Of a stretch of 64,000 nucleotides of DNA, positions 45,830 through 55,996 are shown one piece after another; the stretch's first letter is position 1; the number at the start of each line of letters is the position of its first letter. The notes below the pieces were generated by a model. That model did not search any database. It was not told where the DNA came from and worked only from the letters and a program-made list of their open reading frames with translations. This DNA comes from an uncultured Chloroflexota bacterium (GTDB lineage: Bacteria; Chloroflexota; Anaerolineae; Anaerolineales; Anaerolineaceae): NCBI GenBank assembly GCA_902786265.1, contig CADACE010000018.1:1-64000 (forward strand), given 5' to 3'. The position numbers were made by a program, and so were the translations under genes.

Positions 45830-47878
45830 TTACTTATTATTCAGCAGCGCGATCATGCGTTCCGTATCATAGCTGCGGATGATTTCAGTTTTCTCTCCGG
45901 CTTCGATATCTTCATCGGTTACGGCGATTTCCGCTTCCTTCGGTTCGTCAACGAGTTCTGCTGCCATCATGGAGAAGAAGTCATAGACATTCATGATCTT
46001 TGTCATCTCAAAATACTGTGTCAGGAATCCCATCGCATTTGTCCCGGCAACCCGTGACCGGCTGTCATTGGCGATGTTCAGCCAGACAAAATCTCCGGTT
46101 GTCATATCCAGACCGAACAAATAGGCGAATCTGGATTCGCAGTCGATCGTAAAGGAGGATTTGACGGTTTTCGGTTCGAAGATTTCTCCGCTGTCGTTGA
46201 TGTCCCTCAGCATATATCCTGCCCGGCAGACACAATCCTGGAAACTTTTGCAGGCGGCTGAAAAAATGTTATTGCAGAAGATCAGATAGCGAATATCCGG
46301 GCGCATCTTTCTGAATTTTTCAGGATCAATATCGAAAAATTCCGATCCTCCGGAATAACCGGATGTCTGGTCACCGGAAAACGTGATTGCGTCACTTTGT
46401 TCAGCGGCCATTGTGCGCCATGAAAATTCGTGCTGATTCAAGCTTTTGTCGAGACCGATGACGGAGAGATCAATATCATTGACCTTTTCCCAGTAAGTGA
46501 AGGCGCGGATTTTCTTACCTTCCGGCAGCGGGATACGGGAACCTTTTGACAGTGTTCCGAATCCGCCCTGGCTGGCGCCTTCCTGCAGCGGCATGGCGAT
46601 GTTTTTCATCTCCGGCGCGATATATACCTTACCGAGCCGGCCTTTCAGATTCTTTTCCAGCAGCATCCGGACAGCGGAAGCGGCGGCTCTTCTGTCCCGT
46701 CTTGAAAGGACCGTTTTACGGCTCTTTATTTCCTCCGGTGTTTCATTGTGTTTCCGCATCATTCCGTATTTGATGAATTTGAAGGTACGGGATGCCGCCG
46801 GTGCCGTATGATAGTGATTCAGGAGCTGCAGCAGGATAATTGTGTTGTCCGTATCGATCAGTTCAATGATGGCTCGGACCTCTTCATCAGATTCGCAGCG
46901 GCTCAGCAGATAATCGAGGTTCCGCATCAGCATACCGGAGCCTTTTTGTTTGACGAGCAGCTGCGCGGCAGGAACGGCACCTTTTTCGTCAAGCGTTTTT
47001 TGAAATGCCGAAAGCGCAGAGTGATTTTCATCGCTCCGCATGGCATTGAGAAACTCGATCCCCTTTGGATCCGCGGTCTTGTAGTGAAGGTGATGCAGCA
47101 GTCCGCTCCACAGGGCTTTTTTCTCATAACAATTGCGTGTATCGATCTTCCCGCTTGTGATCAGCCGGTCAATGACAGCAGTGAGCAGCTTGCGGTCCTG
47201 GTTTTTCAGGTTCAGCTTTTTCGGGTTTTTTATCTTGCTGCTGCGGTAATTCAGTTCATCCGCGAGCTTCGGAACATCGGAAAGCACCAGAAAATCCGCG
47301 AAATGCGGATCGCGGGTGTCAAACAGCAGCCGGATCGCGGTGTTTTTTGACGCGCAGCTTTCGGGAATATAGTCATATTCCCGGATAAATTCCAAAATCA
47401 ATTTGTACTGCTCATCGGAAAGCTGCCGGGTGCCGGAGAGCAGGTCTTCGGTATAATCTTTCAGTTTTTCTTCCGCATCCGCCTGACTGAGCACCGCGAA
47501 ATCCTTTACCGGTGTTTCTTCCGAAAACACTTTTCGTTCGATATCCTCTTCGAACAGCGAATGTCCGGCTTCGGAAAAATCATTAAGTCCATAGGTCCGG
47601 TAATAATGCAGGATCTGGTCAAGAAACAGCTCGAATTTTGATAATTTCAGAACGCTGTCCGGAAAACCGCGGTAAAAAGCTTCGGGAACGTCTGTGCCGA
47701 TGATCTTCTCAGCCTGTTTTATCATATAAGGCTGCAGAAGCTCCGCGCCGGAAGTAATGCGGATATTAAAGAAGTTAGCCAGCGCGAGTCTGGTCTCTGC
47801 TGCGTCTTTCGTTTCCAGATCCGGCAGATTGACAAAATAGAAATGATTAAACAGGTAATCAACAAAAATGTTCTTCAT
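45830..47878 (-). CDS. 682-residue helical-repeat protein with TerD-like C-terminus, next to the RNA array
   Basis: The start is the ATG at 47878 (MKNIFVDYLFNHF), 8 bases behind AGGAG; the longer frame to 47887 lacks spacing. Residues 1-390 look alpha-helical and repeat-like, with many Leu-rich 25-40 residue units (LWSGLLHHLHYKTADPKG, GMLMRNLDYLLSRCESDEE). Residues about 455-640 match the TerD pattern: IRAFTYWEKVNDIDLSVIGL, AITFSGDQTSGYSGGSEFFD and DIRYLIFCNNIFSA. The layout recalls the MXAN_6230/SCO0854 family without its RING finger. No von Willebrand MIDAS motif is present, so it is not a normal Ro60. It lies directly downstream of eight tRNA-like RNA units on the same strand and may bind them. 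Confidence 0.6.
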   Translation of the reverse strand: MKNIFVDYLFNHFYFVNLPDLETKDAAETRLALANFFNIRITSGAELLQPYMIKQAEKIIGTDVPEAFYRGFPDSVLKLSKFELFLDQILHYYRTYGLNDFSEAGHSLFEEDIERKVFSEETPVKDFAVLSQADAEEKLKDYTEDLLSGTRQLSDEQYKLILEFIREYDYIPESCASKNTAIRLLFDTRDPHFADFLVLSDVPKLADELNYRSSKIKNPKKLNLKNQDRKLLTAVIDRLITSGKIDTRNCYEKKALWSGLLHHLHYKTADPKGIEFLNAMRSDENHSALSAFQKTLDEKGAVPAAQLLVKQKGSGMLMRNLDYLLSRCESDEEVRAIIELIDTDNTIILLQLLNHYHTAPAASRTFKFIKYGMMRKHNETPEEIKSRKTVLSRRDRRAAASAVRMLLEKNLKGRLGKVYIAPEMKNIAMPLQEGASQGGFGTLSKGSRIPLPEGKKIRAFTYWEKVNDIDLSVIGLDKSLNQHEFSWRTMAAEQSDAITFSGDQTSGYSGGSEFFDIDPEKFRKMRPDIRYLIFCNNIFSAACKSFQDCVCRAGYMLRDINDSGEIFEPKTVKSSFTIDCESRFAYLFGLDMTTGDFVWLNIANDSRSRVAGTNAMGFLTQYFEMTKIMNVYDFFSMMAAELVDEPKEAEIAVTDEDIEAGEKTEIIRSYDTERMIALLNNK

Positions 47879-47946
47879 ACAAAACACTCCTGATCAAGTA
47901 TGCAGAATGATATTGCCGGTAAAAATCACCATGATTACAAATAATC

Positions 47947-48085
47947 AAATAAATCGGCGGAATTATCAGATTATAAGGGCCGGGCTCGAACCGACATCTC
48001 CCGCTTATCGGGCGGGCGCTTTCGCCGTTAAGCTACCTGTCTCAATAGGTAAGACTCCGAAGGAAACCTGATTAGCTGCCGATAG
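47947..48085 (-). ncRNA. Array unit 8: stem-enclosed tRNA-like RNA, normal order (Ile-GAT-like)
   Basis: The TATAAT box is at 48095-48090. Terminal helix ATCGGC/GCCGAT, internal loop AGCTAA, and second helix TCAGGTT/AATCTGA. The T-run after the stem is short (TTTATTT). Inside is a tRNA-like body: D-arm GCTT...AAGC, anticodon arm CCCGC-CCGATAA-GCGGG (anticodon GAT, but C where U33 is expected), and T-arm GTCGG-TTCGAGC-CCGGC. The acceptor stem is almost lost (about three pairs). It is the most decayed acceptor of the set and is followed by the 682-residue protein gene. Confidence 0.65.
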
Positions 48086-48129
48086 AATTATTATAAATGA
48101 CAAAAGGCAAAACAGCAGTGTGAAAATTA

Positions 48130-48270
48130 AAAACAAAGATCCCGCGATATTACCGGGTTAAAAAGGCGCTCTGGCCACTGAGCTACAGCAGCCTGAAAGC
48201 TGCTGGCGGGATTCGAACCCGCGGTCTCCTGCTCCCTAAGCAAAAGAAGTAAAACCGGTTAGCTGCAGAA
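48130..48270 (-). ncRNA. Array unit 7: circularly permuted tRNA-like RNA (Pro-AGG-like)
   Basis: TATAAT at 48285-48280. The 3' tRNA half comes first, with anticodon loop TTAGGGA (AGG at 48237-48235), GCAGG, and T-arm GCGGG-TTCGAAT-CCCGC. Then comes acceptor CAGCAGC, a 6-nt loop (48193-48198), acceptor GCTGCTG, D-arm GCTC...GAGC and GCCT. Joining GCCT to GCTTAGGGAGCAGG restores a perfect anticodon stem CCTGC/GCAGG. It is enclosed by AGCTAA and CCGG helices. The terminal stem is weaker (TCTGC/GCGGGA) and T-rich sequence follows. Confidence 0.75.
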
Positions 48271-48313
48271 TCTGGGTTTATTATAATATAAAATGATAAA
48301 TACGGCAGTAAAC

Positions 48314-48454
48314 AAAAAAAAGCGGCGGGATCACCGGATTATTGTTCGTAACCGGGTCGGGACTCGAACCAGAATCTCTTACGGTTAGGTAAGGATTTTG
48401 CCAGTTAAACTACCCGGTAAATGAATATGGAAGTAAATCCGGTTAGCTGCCGCT
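48314..48454 (-). ncRNA. Array unit 6: tRNA-like RNA in normal order
   Basis: TATAAT at 48463-48458 with TTTACA 16 bases upstream. Terminal helix AGCGGC/GCCGCT ends in eight T, with internal loop AGCTAA/TGATCCC and second helix CCGGATT/AATCCGG. The tRNA-like body (48418-48349) has acceptor ACCGGGT/ACCCGGT, D-arm GTTT...AAAT, anticodon stem CTTAC/GTAAG with a six-base loop CTAACC, and a T-arm with TTCGAGT and one stem mismatch. A six-base anticodon loop is not compatible with normal decoding. Confidence 0.72.
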
Positions 48455-48493
48455 GTTATTATAGCAGATGGATCCGGAATGTAAAGGGGAATC

Positions 48494-48517
48494 AAAAAAG
48501 TCCGGCGATATCAACGG
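48494..48517 (-). repeat. Orphan 3' strand of an array unit
   Basis: A second copy of the 3' terminal strand (TTGATATCGCCGGAC followed by six T) lies between units 5 and 6 without a matching 5' strand or tRNA part. It looks like a leftover of unequal recombination between units. Confidence 0.6.
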
Positions 48518-48530
48518 AAAAAATAAAAAC

Positions 48531-48669
48531 AAAAATCCGGCGATATTATCGGGTTAAAAAGGCGCTCTGTCCGCTGAGCTACAGCAGCCCGATATGCTGC
48601 TGACGGGATTCGAACCCGTGACCTCCTGCTTAAGAGGCAAAAGAAGTAAACCCGGTTAGCTGCCGGAGC
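48531..48669 (-). ncRNA. Array unit 5: circularly permuted tRNA-like RNA (Lys-CTT-like)
   Basis: TATAAT at 48682-48677. After CCGGC-AGCTAA-CCGGGTTTACTTC the 3' half begins: anticodon CTT (48634-48632), GCAGG, AGGTC and T-arm ACGGG-TTCGAAT-CCCGT. Acceptor CAGCAGC, a 7-nt cap (48589-48595) and acceptor GCTGCTG give a perfect 7-bp capped stem, then D-arm GCTC...GAGC and GCCT. The outer helices CGGGTT/AACCCG and CCGGC/GCCGG close the RNA, and T-rich sequence follows. Joined at the anticodon arm, the halves give a complete tRNA with CCTGC/GCAGG. This is the clearest permuted unit. Confidence 0.8.
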
Positions 48670-48710
48670 AATATTTATTATAACAAAAAAAATACAAATA
48701 CGGCTGTAAA

Positions 48711-48853
48711 TAAAAAAGCGGCGGGATCACCGGATTATTGTTCGTAACCGGGTCAGGACTCGAACCCGAAGCTCTTACGGTCAGGTAAGTGTTTTGCCCC
48801 GTTAAACTACCCGGTATAAGAATATTGATGTAAACTCGGTTAGCTGCCGCTGT
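48711..48853 (-). ncRNA. Array unit 4: tRNA-like RNA in normal order
   Basis: TATAAT at 48860-48855 with TTCACA 16 bases upstream. Terminal helix AGCGGC/GCCGCT plus six T, loop AGCTAA/TGATCCC. The tRNA-like body (48815-48745) has acceptor ACCGGGT/ACCCGGT, D-arm GTTT...AAAC, anticodon stem CTTAC/GTAAG with six-base loop CTGACC, and T-arm TCGGG-TTCGAGT-CCTGA. It is linked to the terminal stem through its acceptor end, the opposite of units 3 and 5 on either side. Confidence 0.75.
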
Positions 48854-48888
48854 TATTATAGCGAGGTAATATGGATTGTGAAGAAAAG

Positions 48889-49032
48889 TAAAAAGTCCGG
48901 CGTTATCAGCAGATTCAAGCAGGGCAGTGTCCTGAACCGTTAGACGACAGCCGCACGAGGTGCGGCCGACAGGATTCGAACCTGTATTCTTGCCGGGGAC
49001 GCAAAGAAGTAAATCCGCTTAGCTGCCGGAAC
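48889..49032 (-). ncRNA. Array unit 3: circularly permuted tRNA-like RNA
   Basis: TACAAT at 49045-49040. Terminal helix TCCGGC/GCCGGA with T-run, loop AGCTAA/TGATAAC. The 3' half carries T-arm ACAGG-TTCGAAT-CCTGT and acceptor CGGCCGC. A 7-nt cap (48955-48961) leads to acceptor GCGGCTG, D-arm GTCT...GGAC and CTGCC. The anticodon arm would be CTGCC/GGCAA with one mismatch and a loop containing TCCCC, one base short. The D-arm resembles tRNA-Glu, the loop tRNA-Gly. Confidence 0.72.
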
Positions 49033-49069
49033 AAAATTTATTGTAACATCAAATAACAAATACGGCTGT

Positions 49070-49200
49070 AAAAAAAGCGGCGGGATCACCGGATCGTTTG
49101 TCCACAGCCCGGTCGGGACTCTCTTACGGTCAGGTAATGGCTTTTCCGGGTAAACTACCCGGCATAAGAACACAGATGTAAATCCGGTCAGCTTCTGCTG
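49070..49200 (-). ncRNA. Array unit 2: normal-order tRNA-like RNA lacking its T-arm
   Basis: TATAAT at 49211-49206. The body starts TGCCGGGTAGTTTACC and continues with an anticodon arm TTAC-CTGACC-GTAA, then jumps to AGTCCCGACCGGGC: the 5' side and loop of the T-arm are deleted relative to units 4 and 6. The terminal helix is damaged (AGCAGA opposite GCCGCT) and AGCTAA is AGCTGA, while the second helix CCGGAT/ATCCGG and the T-run remain. Probably a decaying copy. Confidence 0.6.
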
Positions 49201-49237
49201 ATATGATTATAGCAGATGGATCCGGTAGTAAAGGGAT

Positions 49238-49391
49238 TAAAAAGTCCGGCGATATCAGCGGATTCAAGCTGGGCGACGTTCTGGTCCCCTGAACTACAAC
49301 CGCACGAGGCGCGGTTGGCAGGATTCGAACCCGCGTCTCCGCCTTGGGACGCATTGAAAGAAGTAAACCCGCTTAGCTGCCGGACTTTTTT
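49238..49391 (-). ncRNA. Array unit 1: circularly permuted tRNA-like RNA (Gly-CCC-like)
   Basis: First unit behind the promoter at 49393-49422. Terminal helix AAAAAGTCCGGC/GCCGGACTTTTT is 12 bp and doubles as a terminator, with internal loop AGCTAA/TGATATC and helix GCGGGTT/AATCCGC. The 3' half (49349-49311) begins at U33 with anticodon CCC, then GGCGG, AGAC, T-arm GCGGG-TTCGAAT-CCTGC and acceptor CAACCGC. A 7-nt cap (49304-49310) is followed by the 5' half (49303-49271): GCGGTTG, D-arm GTTC...GAAC and TCGCC. Joining restores TCGCC-CTCCCAA-GGCGG, a complete tRNA-Gly(CCC). Confidence 0.78.
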
Positions 49392-49392
49392 G

Positions 49393-49422
49393 ATTATACC
49401 GCGAAACTGATAATTACCTCAA
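49393..49422 (-). promoter_or_regulatory. Promoter of the RNA array
   Basis: On the minus strand TTGAGG (49422-49417), an 18-bp spacer and TATAAT (49398-49393) lie directly after the pyrG stop. The predicted start falls at the 5' side of the unit 1 terminal stem. Confidence 0.65.
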
Positions 49423-49436
49423 ATTGTTGAGGCACT

Positions 49437-52645
<3,209 letters not shown>

Positions 52646-52707
52646 AAGGCCTGCACTTTTCTCATTATTTTTCTCAATAAGGTTCACGAAATTGTCACAT
52701 AATGACA

Positions 52708-54576
52708 CTATTCCACAGTAACTGATTTTGCGAGGTTTCTCGGCTTGTCTACGTCAAGCCCTTTGGCGACGCTGGTATAGTATGCCAGCAGCTGAAGCGG
52801 AATAACCGTCAGGCTTCCGATGAAATGCTGCTCGGTTTTCGGCACATAAATCGTGAAATTGACCGTATCTTCGATGTTGTAATTCCCATAGCTGGTCAAT
52901 CCCATCAGATAACCGCCCCGTGCTTTGCACTCAGCCATGTTGCTGATGGTTTTTTCGATCAATTCCTTCTGCGTCAGAACGCCGATCACCAGCGTGTCCT
53001 TTTCAACAAGGCTAATCGTGCCGTGTTTCAGTTCACCTGCCGCATATGCTTCGGAATGGATGTAGGAAATCTCCTTCATTTTCAGGCTGCCTTCAAGACT
53101 TACCGCGTAGTCGATCCCTCTGCCGATGAAAAAGATATCGCGCGCATTTGCGTATTTTGCCGCAAACCATTGGATCCGTTCTTTGTCTTCCAGGACCCGC
53201 TTCATTTTTCCGGGTAAATCACGCAGTTCTGTGATCATTTGCGCATATGCGTCTGAATTGATTTTCCCGCGGAGAAAGGCTGTTTGAACTGCAAGACAGT
53301 ACATGGCGGCGAGTTGTGCGCTGTAGGCTTTAGTCGTCGCGACAGCGATTTCCGGTCCGGCAAGCGTATAAAGCACCATATCGGCTTCCCGCGCAATCGT
53401 GGAGCCCACAACATTGACTACTGCCAGAGTTTTTGCTCCTGCTTTCTTTGCCTCACGCAGCGCAGCCAGGCTGTCCGCTGTTTCACCGGATTGTGAAATA
53501 ACGATCACCAGAGCATTTTTATCCAGAAGCAGTTTTCGGTACCGGAATTCAGATGCCAGCTCTACCCGGACCGGGAGCTCCGCCATATCCTCGATGACAT
53601 ATTGAGAAACCATTCCGACGTGCCAGGCTGATCCGCACCCAACAATATGTATCGATGAAACCGCGGAAAGAAATTCATCGGTGATCCCGGCTCCGGACAA
53701 ATTGATCTTTCCGTCTTTTATCAAACTGTTCAGCGTATCTTCAACGGCTTTCGGCTGTTCATGGATCTCTTTGATCATGAAGTGTTCAAAACCGCCTTTT
53801 TCAGCCGCCTCCGCGTCCCAGGTGATTTTCACGGTCTGTTTTTGGATCTCATCACCGTTTAAATCGAAAAATGTAACATTTCCCGGAACGATACGGGCAC
53901 ATTCCCGGTTCCCGATATAGTACACATCGCGTGTATATTTGAGAATGGCAGGGACATCCGAGGCAAGATAGGATTCGCCTTCGGAGACGCCGATGATCAA
54001 AGGAGAATCTTTGCGTGCGGCATATATTTCACCTGGATGATCCCTGAACATCAATGCCAGAGCGTAACTGCCCCGAACACGGACCATCATGCGGTTGATG
54101 GCGTCAACCGGACCGATTTTGTATTTTTTATAGTAGTAATCGACGAGTTTGATAACAACTTCGGTATCCGTCAGGCTGTAAAACTGGTAGCCGTGGTTGA
54201 TCAGTTTTTGCTTCAGCTCGTCAAAATTTTCGATAATGCCGTTATGGACTCCGACTACCTCAGATTCCACCGGACCGGAGGCTGACACTTTGGCATTTCC
54301 GCTGACATGCGGGTGAGCATTGATCTGGTTTGGTTCACCATGCGTCGCCCAGCGTGTATGGCCGATACCGCACTTTCCCGGCAGTGACCGACCGTTGTCT
54401 GTTTTTTCTGCAAGGTTCCGAAGCTTTCCGGTAGCCTTTACGACCTCGGCAAGCTGTGTCCCGTTTCTTACCGCCAATCCGGCAGAATCATATCCCCGAT
54501 ATTCGAGCTTTGACAGCCCGTCCAACAGGATCGGTGCTGCTTCATGATTTCCTGTATACCCTACGATTCCACACAT
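52708..54576 (-). CDS. glmS: Glutamine-fructose-6-phosphate aminotransferase (isomerising)
   Basis: 622 residues. [10 protein letters not shown] exposes the catalytic Cys after Met removal, and [13 protein letters not shown] and [11 protein letters not shown] belong to the class II glutaminase. Two SIS domains follow ([18 protein letters not shown] and [20 protein letters not shown]), ending with [12 protein letters not shown]. It makes glucosamine-6-phosphate for peptidoglycan. No glmS ribozyme is evident in the 6-bp gap to gltD. Confidence 0.96.
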   Translation of the reverse strand: MCGIVGYTGNHEAAPILLDGLSKLEYRGYDSAGLAVRNGTQLAEVVKATGKLRNLAEKTDNGRSLPGKCGIGHTRWATHGEPNQINAHPHVSGNAKVSASGPVESEVVGVHNGIIENFDELKQKLINHGYQFYSLTDTEVVIKLVDYYYKKYKIGPVDAINRMMVRVRGSYALALMFRDHPGEIYAARKDSPLIIGVSEGESYLASDVPAILKYTRDVYYIGNRECARIVPGNVTFFDLNGDEIQKQTVKITWDAEAAEKGGFEHFMIKEIHEQPKAVEDTLNSLIKDGKINLSGAGITDEFLSAVSSIHIVGCGSAWHVGMVSQYVIEDMAELPVRVELASEFRYRKLLLDKNALVIVISQSGETADSLAALREAKKAGAKTLAVVNVVGSTIAREADMVLYTLAGPEIAVATTKAYSAQLAAMYCLAVQTAFLRGKINSDAYAQMITELRDLPGKMKRVLEDKERIQWFAAKYANARDIFFIGRGIDYAVSLEGSLKMKEISYIHSEAYAAGELKHGTISLVEKDTLVIGVLTQKELIEKTISNMAECKARGGYLMGLTSYGNYNIEDTVNFTIYVPKTEQHFIGSLTVIPLQLLAYYTSVAKGLDVDKPRNLAKSVTVE

Positions 54577-54582
54577 TTTAAT

Positions 54583-55992
54583 TTAATTGTCCTTTCTGAG
54601 CCAGGAATTGATCTCCAGAGCCGCAGCCCTGCCGTCAGCCAAAGCACGAACGACCAGCGACTGTCCGGTTCGCATATCTCCCGCAGAAAAGATATTTTCT
54701 TTGATATGATGGGACCGGTCCCTCGGCATCATATTTCCCCTCTGATCCAAAAGAATATTGAAAGTTTCCGCTGTACTTTTTTCACAGCCGACAAAACCGG
54801 CTGCAATCAGCAGCAGGCCGCAGGGCAGTGTCTTTTCTGTTCCTGGAACCTGTTCGAACCTGCCTTCCGGAGTCCTCTTCAAACAAACAGTTTCTGCGGC
54901 AGAAATTTTGCGGCTGTCATCGGCAAAAATTTGTTTGATCGTCGTTTCATAGATCCGCGGGTCGGCTCCCTGTCGGGCAATGGCTTCCATCTGCCCGTAA
55001 TCAGTCCTCAGTGTACGCGGCCATTCCGGCCATGGATTAACGGGTGTGCGGTTTTCCGGAGGAGCGGGCATCATTTCCAGCTGTACGACAGATTTGCATC
55101 CCTGCCGCAGTACCGTCCCCACACAATCGTTGCCGGTATCTCCGCCGCCCACGACGATAACGGATTTCCCGGCAGCGGAAATGGCCGGTTCCTGATTTCC
55201 GAGAACCGCTTTCGTGGCTGCGGTCAGATACTCTACGGCAAAATGAACACCTGGGACAGTATCATTTTCCACGTTCAGTCTCCGCGGCTGCTTTGCACCC
55301 CCGCAGAACAAAACAGCGTCGTAATTTTTCAGCTTTTCCGGATCCGCTTCAGTATTCAGAAGAAAATGGATACCTTCTTCACGCATGATATAGATCCGGC
55401 GGTAAATGACTTCCTTTGGCAGCTTCATGTTGGGGATCCCGTACATCAGCAATCCGCCCGGCCGGTCTTCCCTTTCGATGACCGTAACTTCATGCCCCAT
55501 GCGGTTCAGCAGGTCTGCCGCTGCCAGTCCGGAGGGACCGCTGCCGATCACCGCAACATTTTTGCCGCTGTGGGCTGTAATACGCCGGGGCTGCACCCAG
55601 CCTTTATCAAAGCCTGTCTCGATCAGATAGAGCTCATTGTCGCGGTTCGTCACCCCGTCATCGGCAAGGTTACAGGCTTTTTCACACAAAGCAGGACAAA
55701 CCCGGCCGGTAAATTCCGGAAAAGGCGCAGTCTGCATTAAGCGGACAAAAGCTTCATATTCTTTTCCTCTCCAGAGAAGATCATTCCATTCCGGGATCAA
55801 ATTATGGAGCGGACAGCCATAGTCGGATTGACAGAAAGGCACACCGCAGTTCATACAGCGGGACGCCTGTTTCTTTCTGTCTTCATCAGACAGAGAAACG
55901 TGCAGATCTTCAAAATCCAAAAGGCGATCATCAGTATCCCGATATGGATTCTCCATGCGTATATGATCCATAAAACCTGTTGTTTTTCCCAT
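54583..55992 (-). CDS. gltD: Glutamate synthase small subunit (NAD(P)H-dependent)
   Basis: 469 residues. The N-terminal iron-sulfur motif region CMNCGVPFCQSDYGCPLHNLIPEWN and CPALCEKAC is followed by FAD-binding VIGSGPSGLAAADLLNRMGHEV and NAD(P)-binding VVGGGDTGNDCVG. It passes electrons from NAD(P)H to GltB. It starts 4 bases after gltB and ends 6 bases before glmS. Confidence 0.95.
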   Translation of the reverse strand: MGKTTGFMDHIRMENPYRDTDDRLLDFEDLHVSLSDEDRKKQASRCMNCGVPFCQSDYGCPLHNLIPEWNDLLWRGKEYEAFVRLMQTAPFPEFTGRVCPALCEKACNLADDGVTNRDNELYLIETGFDKGWVQPRRITAHSGKNVAVIGSGPSGLAAADLLNRMGHEVTVIEREDRPGGLLMYGIPNMKLPKEVIYRRIYIMREEGIHFLLNTEADPEKLKNYDAVLFCGGAKQPRRLNVENDTVPGVHFAVEYLTAATKAVLGNQEPAISAAGKSVIVVGGGDTGNDCVGTVLRQGCKSVVQLEMMPAPPENRTPVNPWPEWPRTLRTDYGQMEAIARQGADPRIYETTIKQIFADDSRKISAAETVCLKRTPEGRFEQVPGTEKTLPCGLLLIAAGFVGCEKSTAETFNILLDQRGNMMPRDRSHHIKENIFSAGDMRTGQSLVVRALADGRAAALEINSWLRKDN

Positions 55993-55996
55993 ATCG

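Noticed and set aside
45830..47878. Ro60/TROVE protein
   Set aside because: No D-x-S-x-S MIDAS of the vWA domain and no TROVE block that I recognise. The C-terminus looks TerD-like. Kept only as a possible analogue.
48531..48669. Group I or II permuted intron-exon (PIE) arrangement
   Set aside because: The flanks around the tRNA halves are only about 25 nt each, far too short for an intron core. No P7/P3 or domain V-like element is visible.
47947..49391. CRISPR array
   Set aside because: The repeats are 130-155 nt units with internal secondary structure and their own promoters, not 25-40 nt repeats with equal spacers, and no cas genes are near.
47947..49391. Ordinary tRNA gene cluster
   Set aside because: Halves are permuted in four units, anticodon loops are six bases in three, and every unit is enclosed in a shared stem, so standard tRNA calls do not fit.
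54577..54582. glmS ribozyme upstream of glmS
   Set aside because: The gap to gltD is only six bases and the gltD end shows no ribozyme core.
54544..55740. Long plus-strand frame over gltD (398 codons)
   Set aside because: Antisense shadow of gltD, which has all its cofactor motifs.
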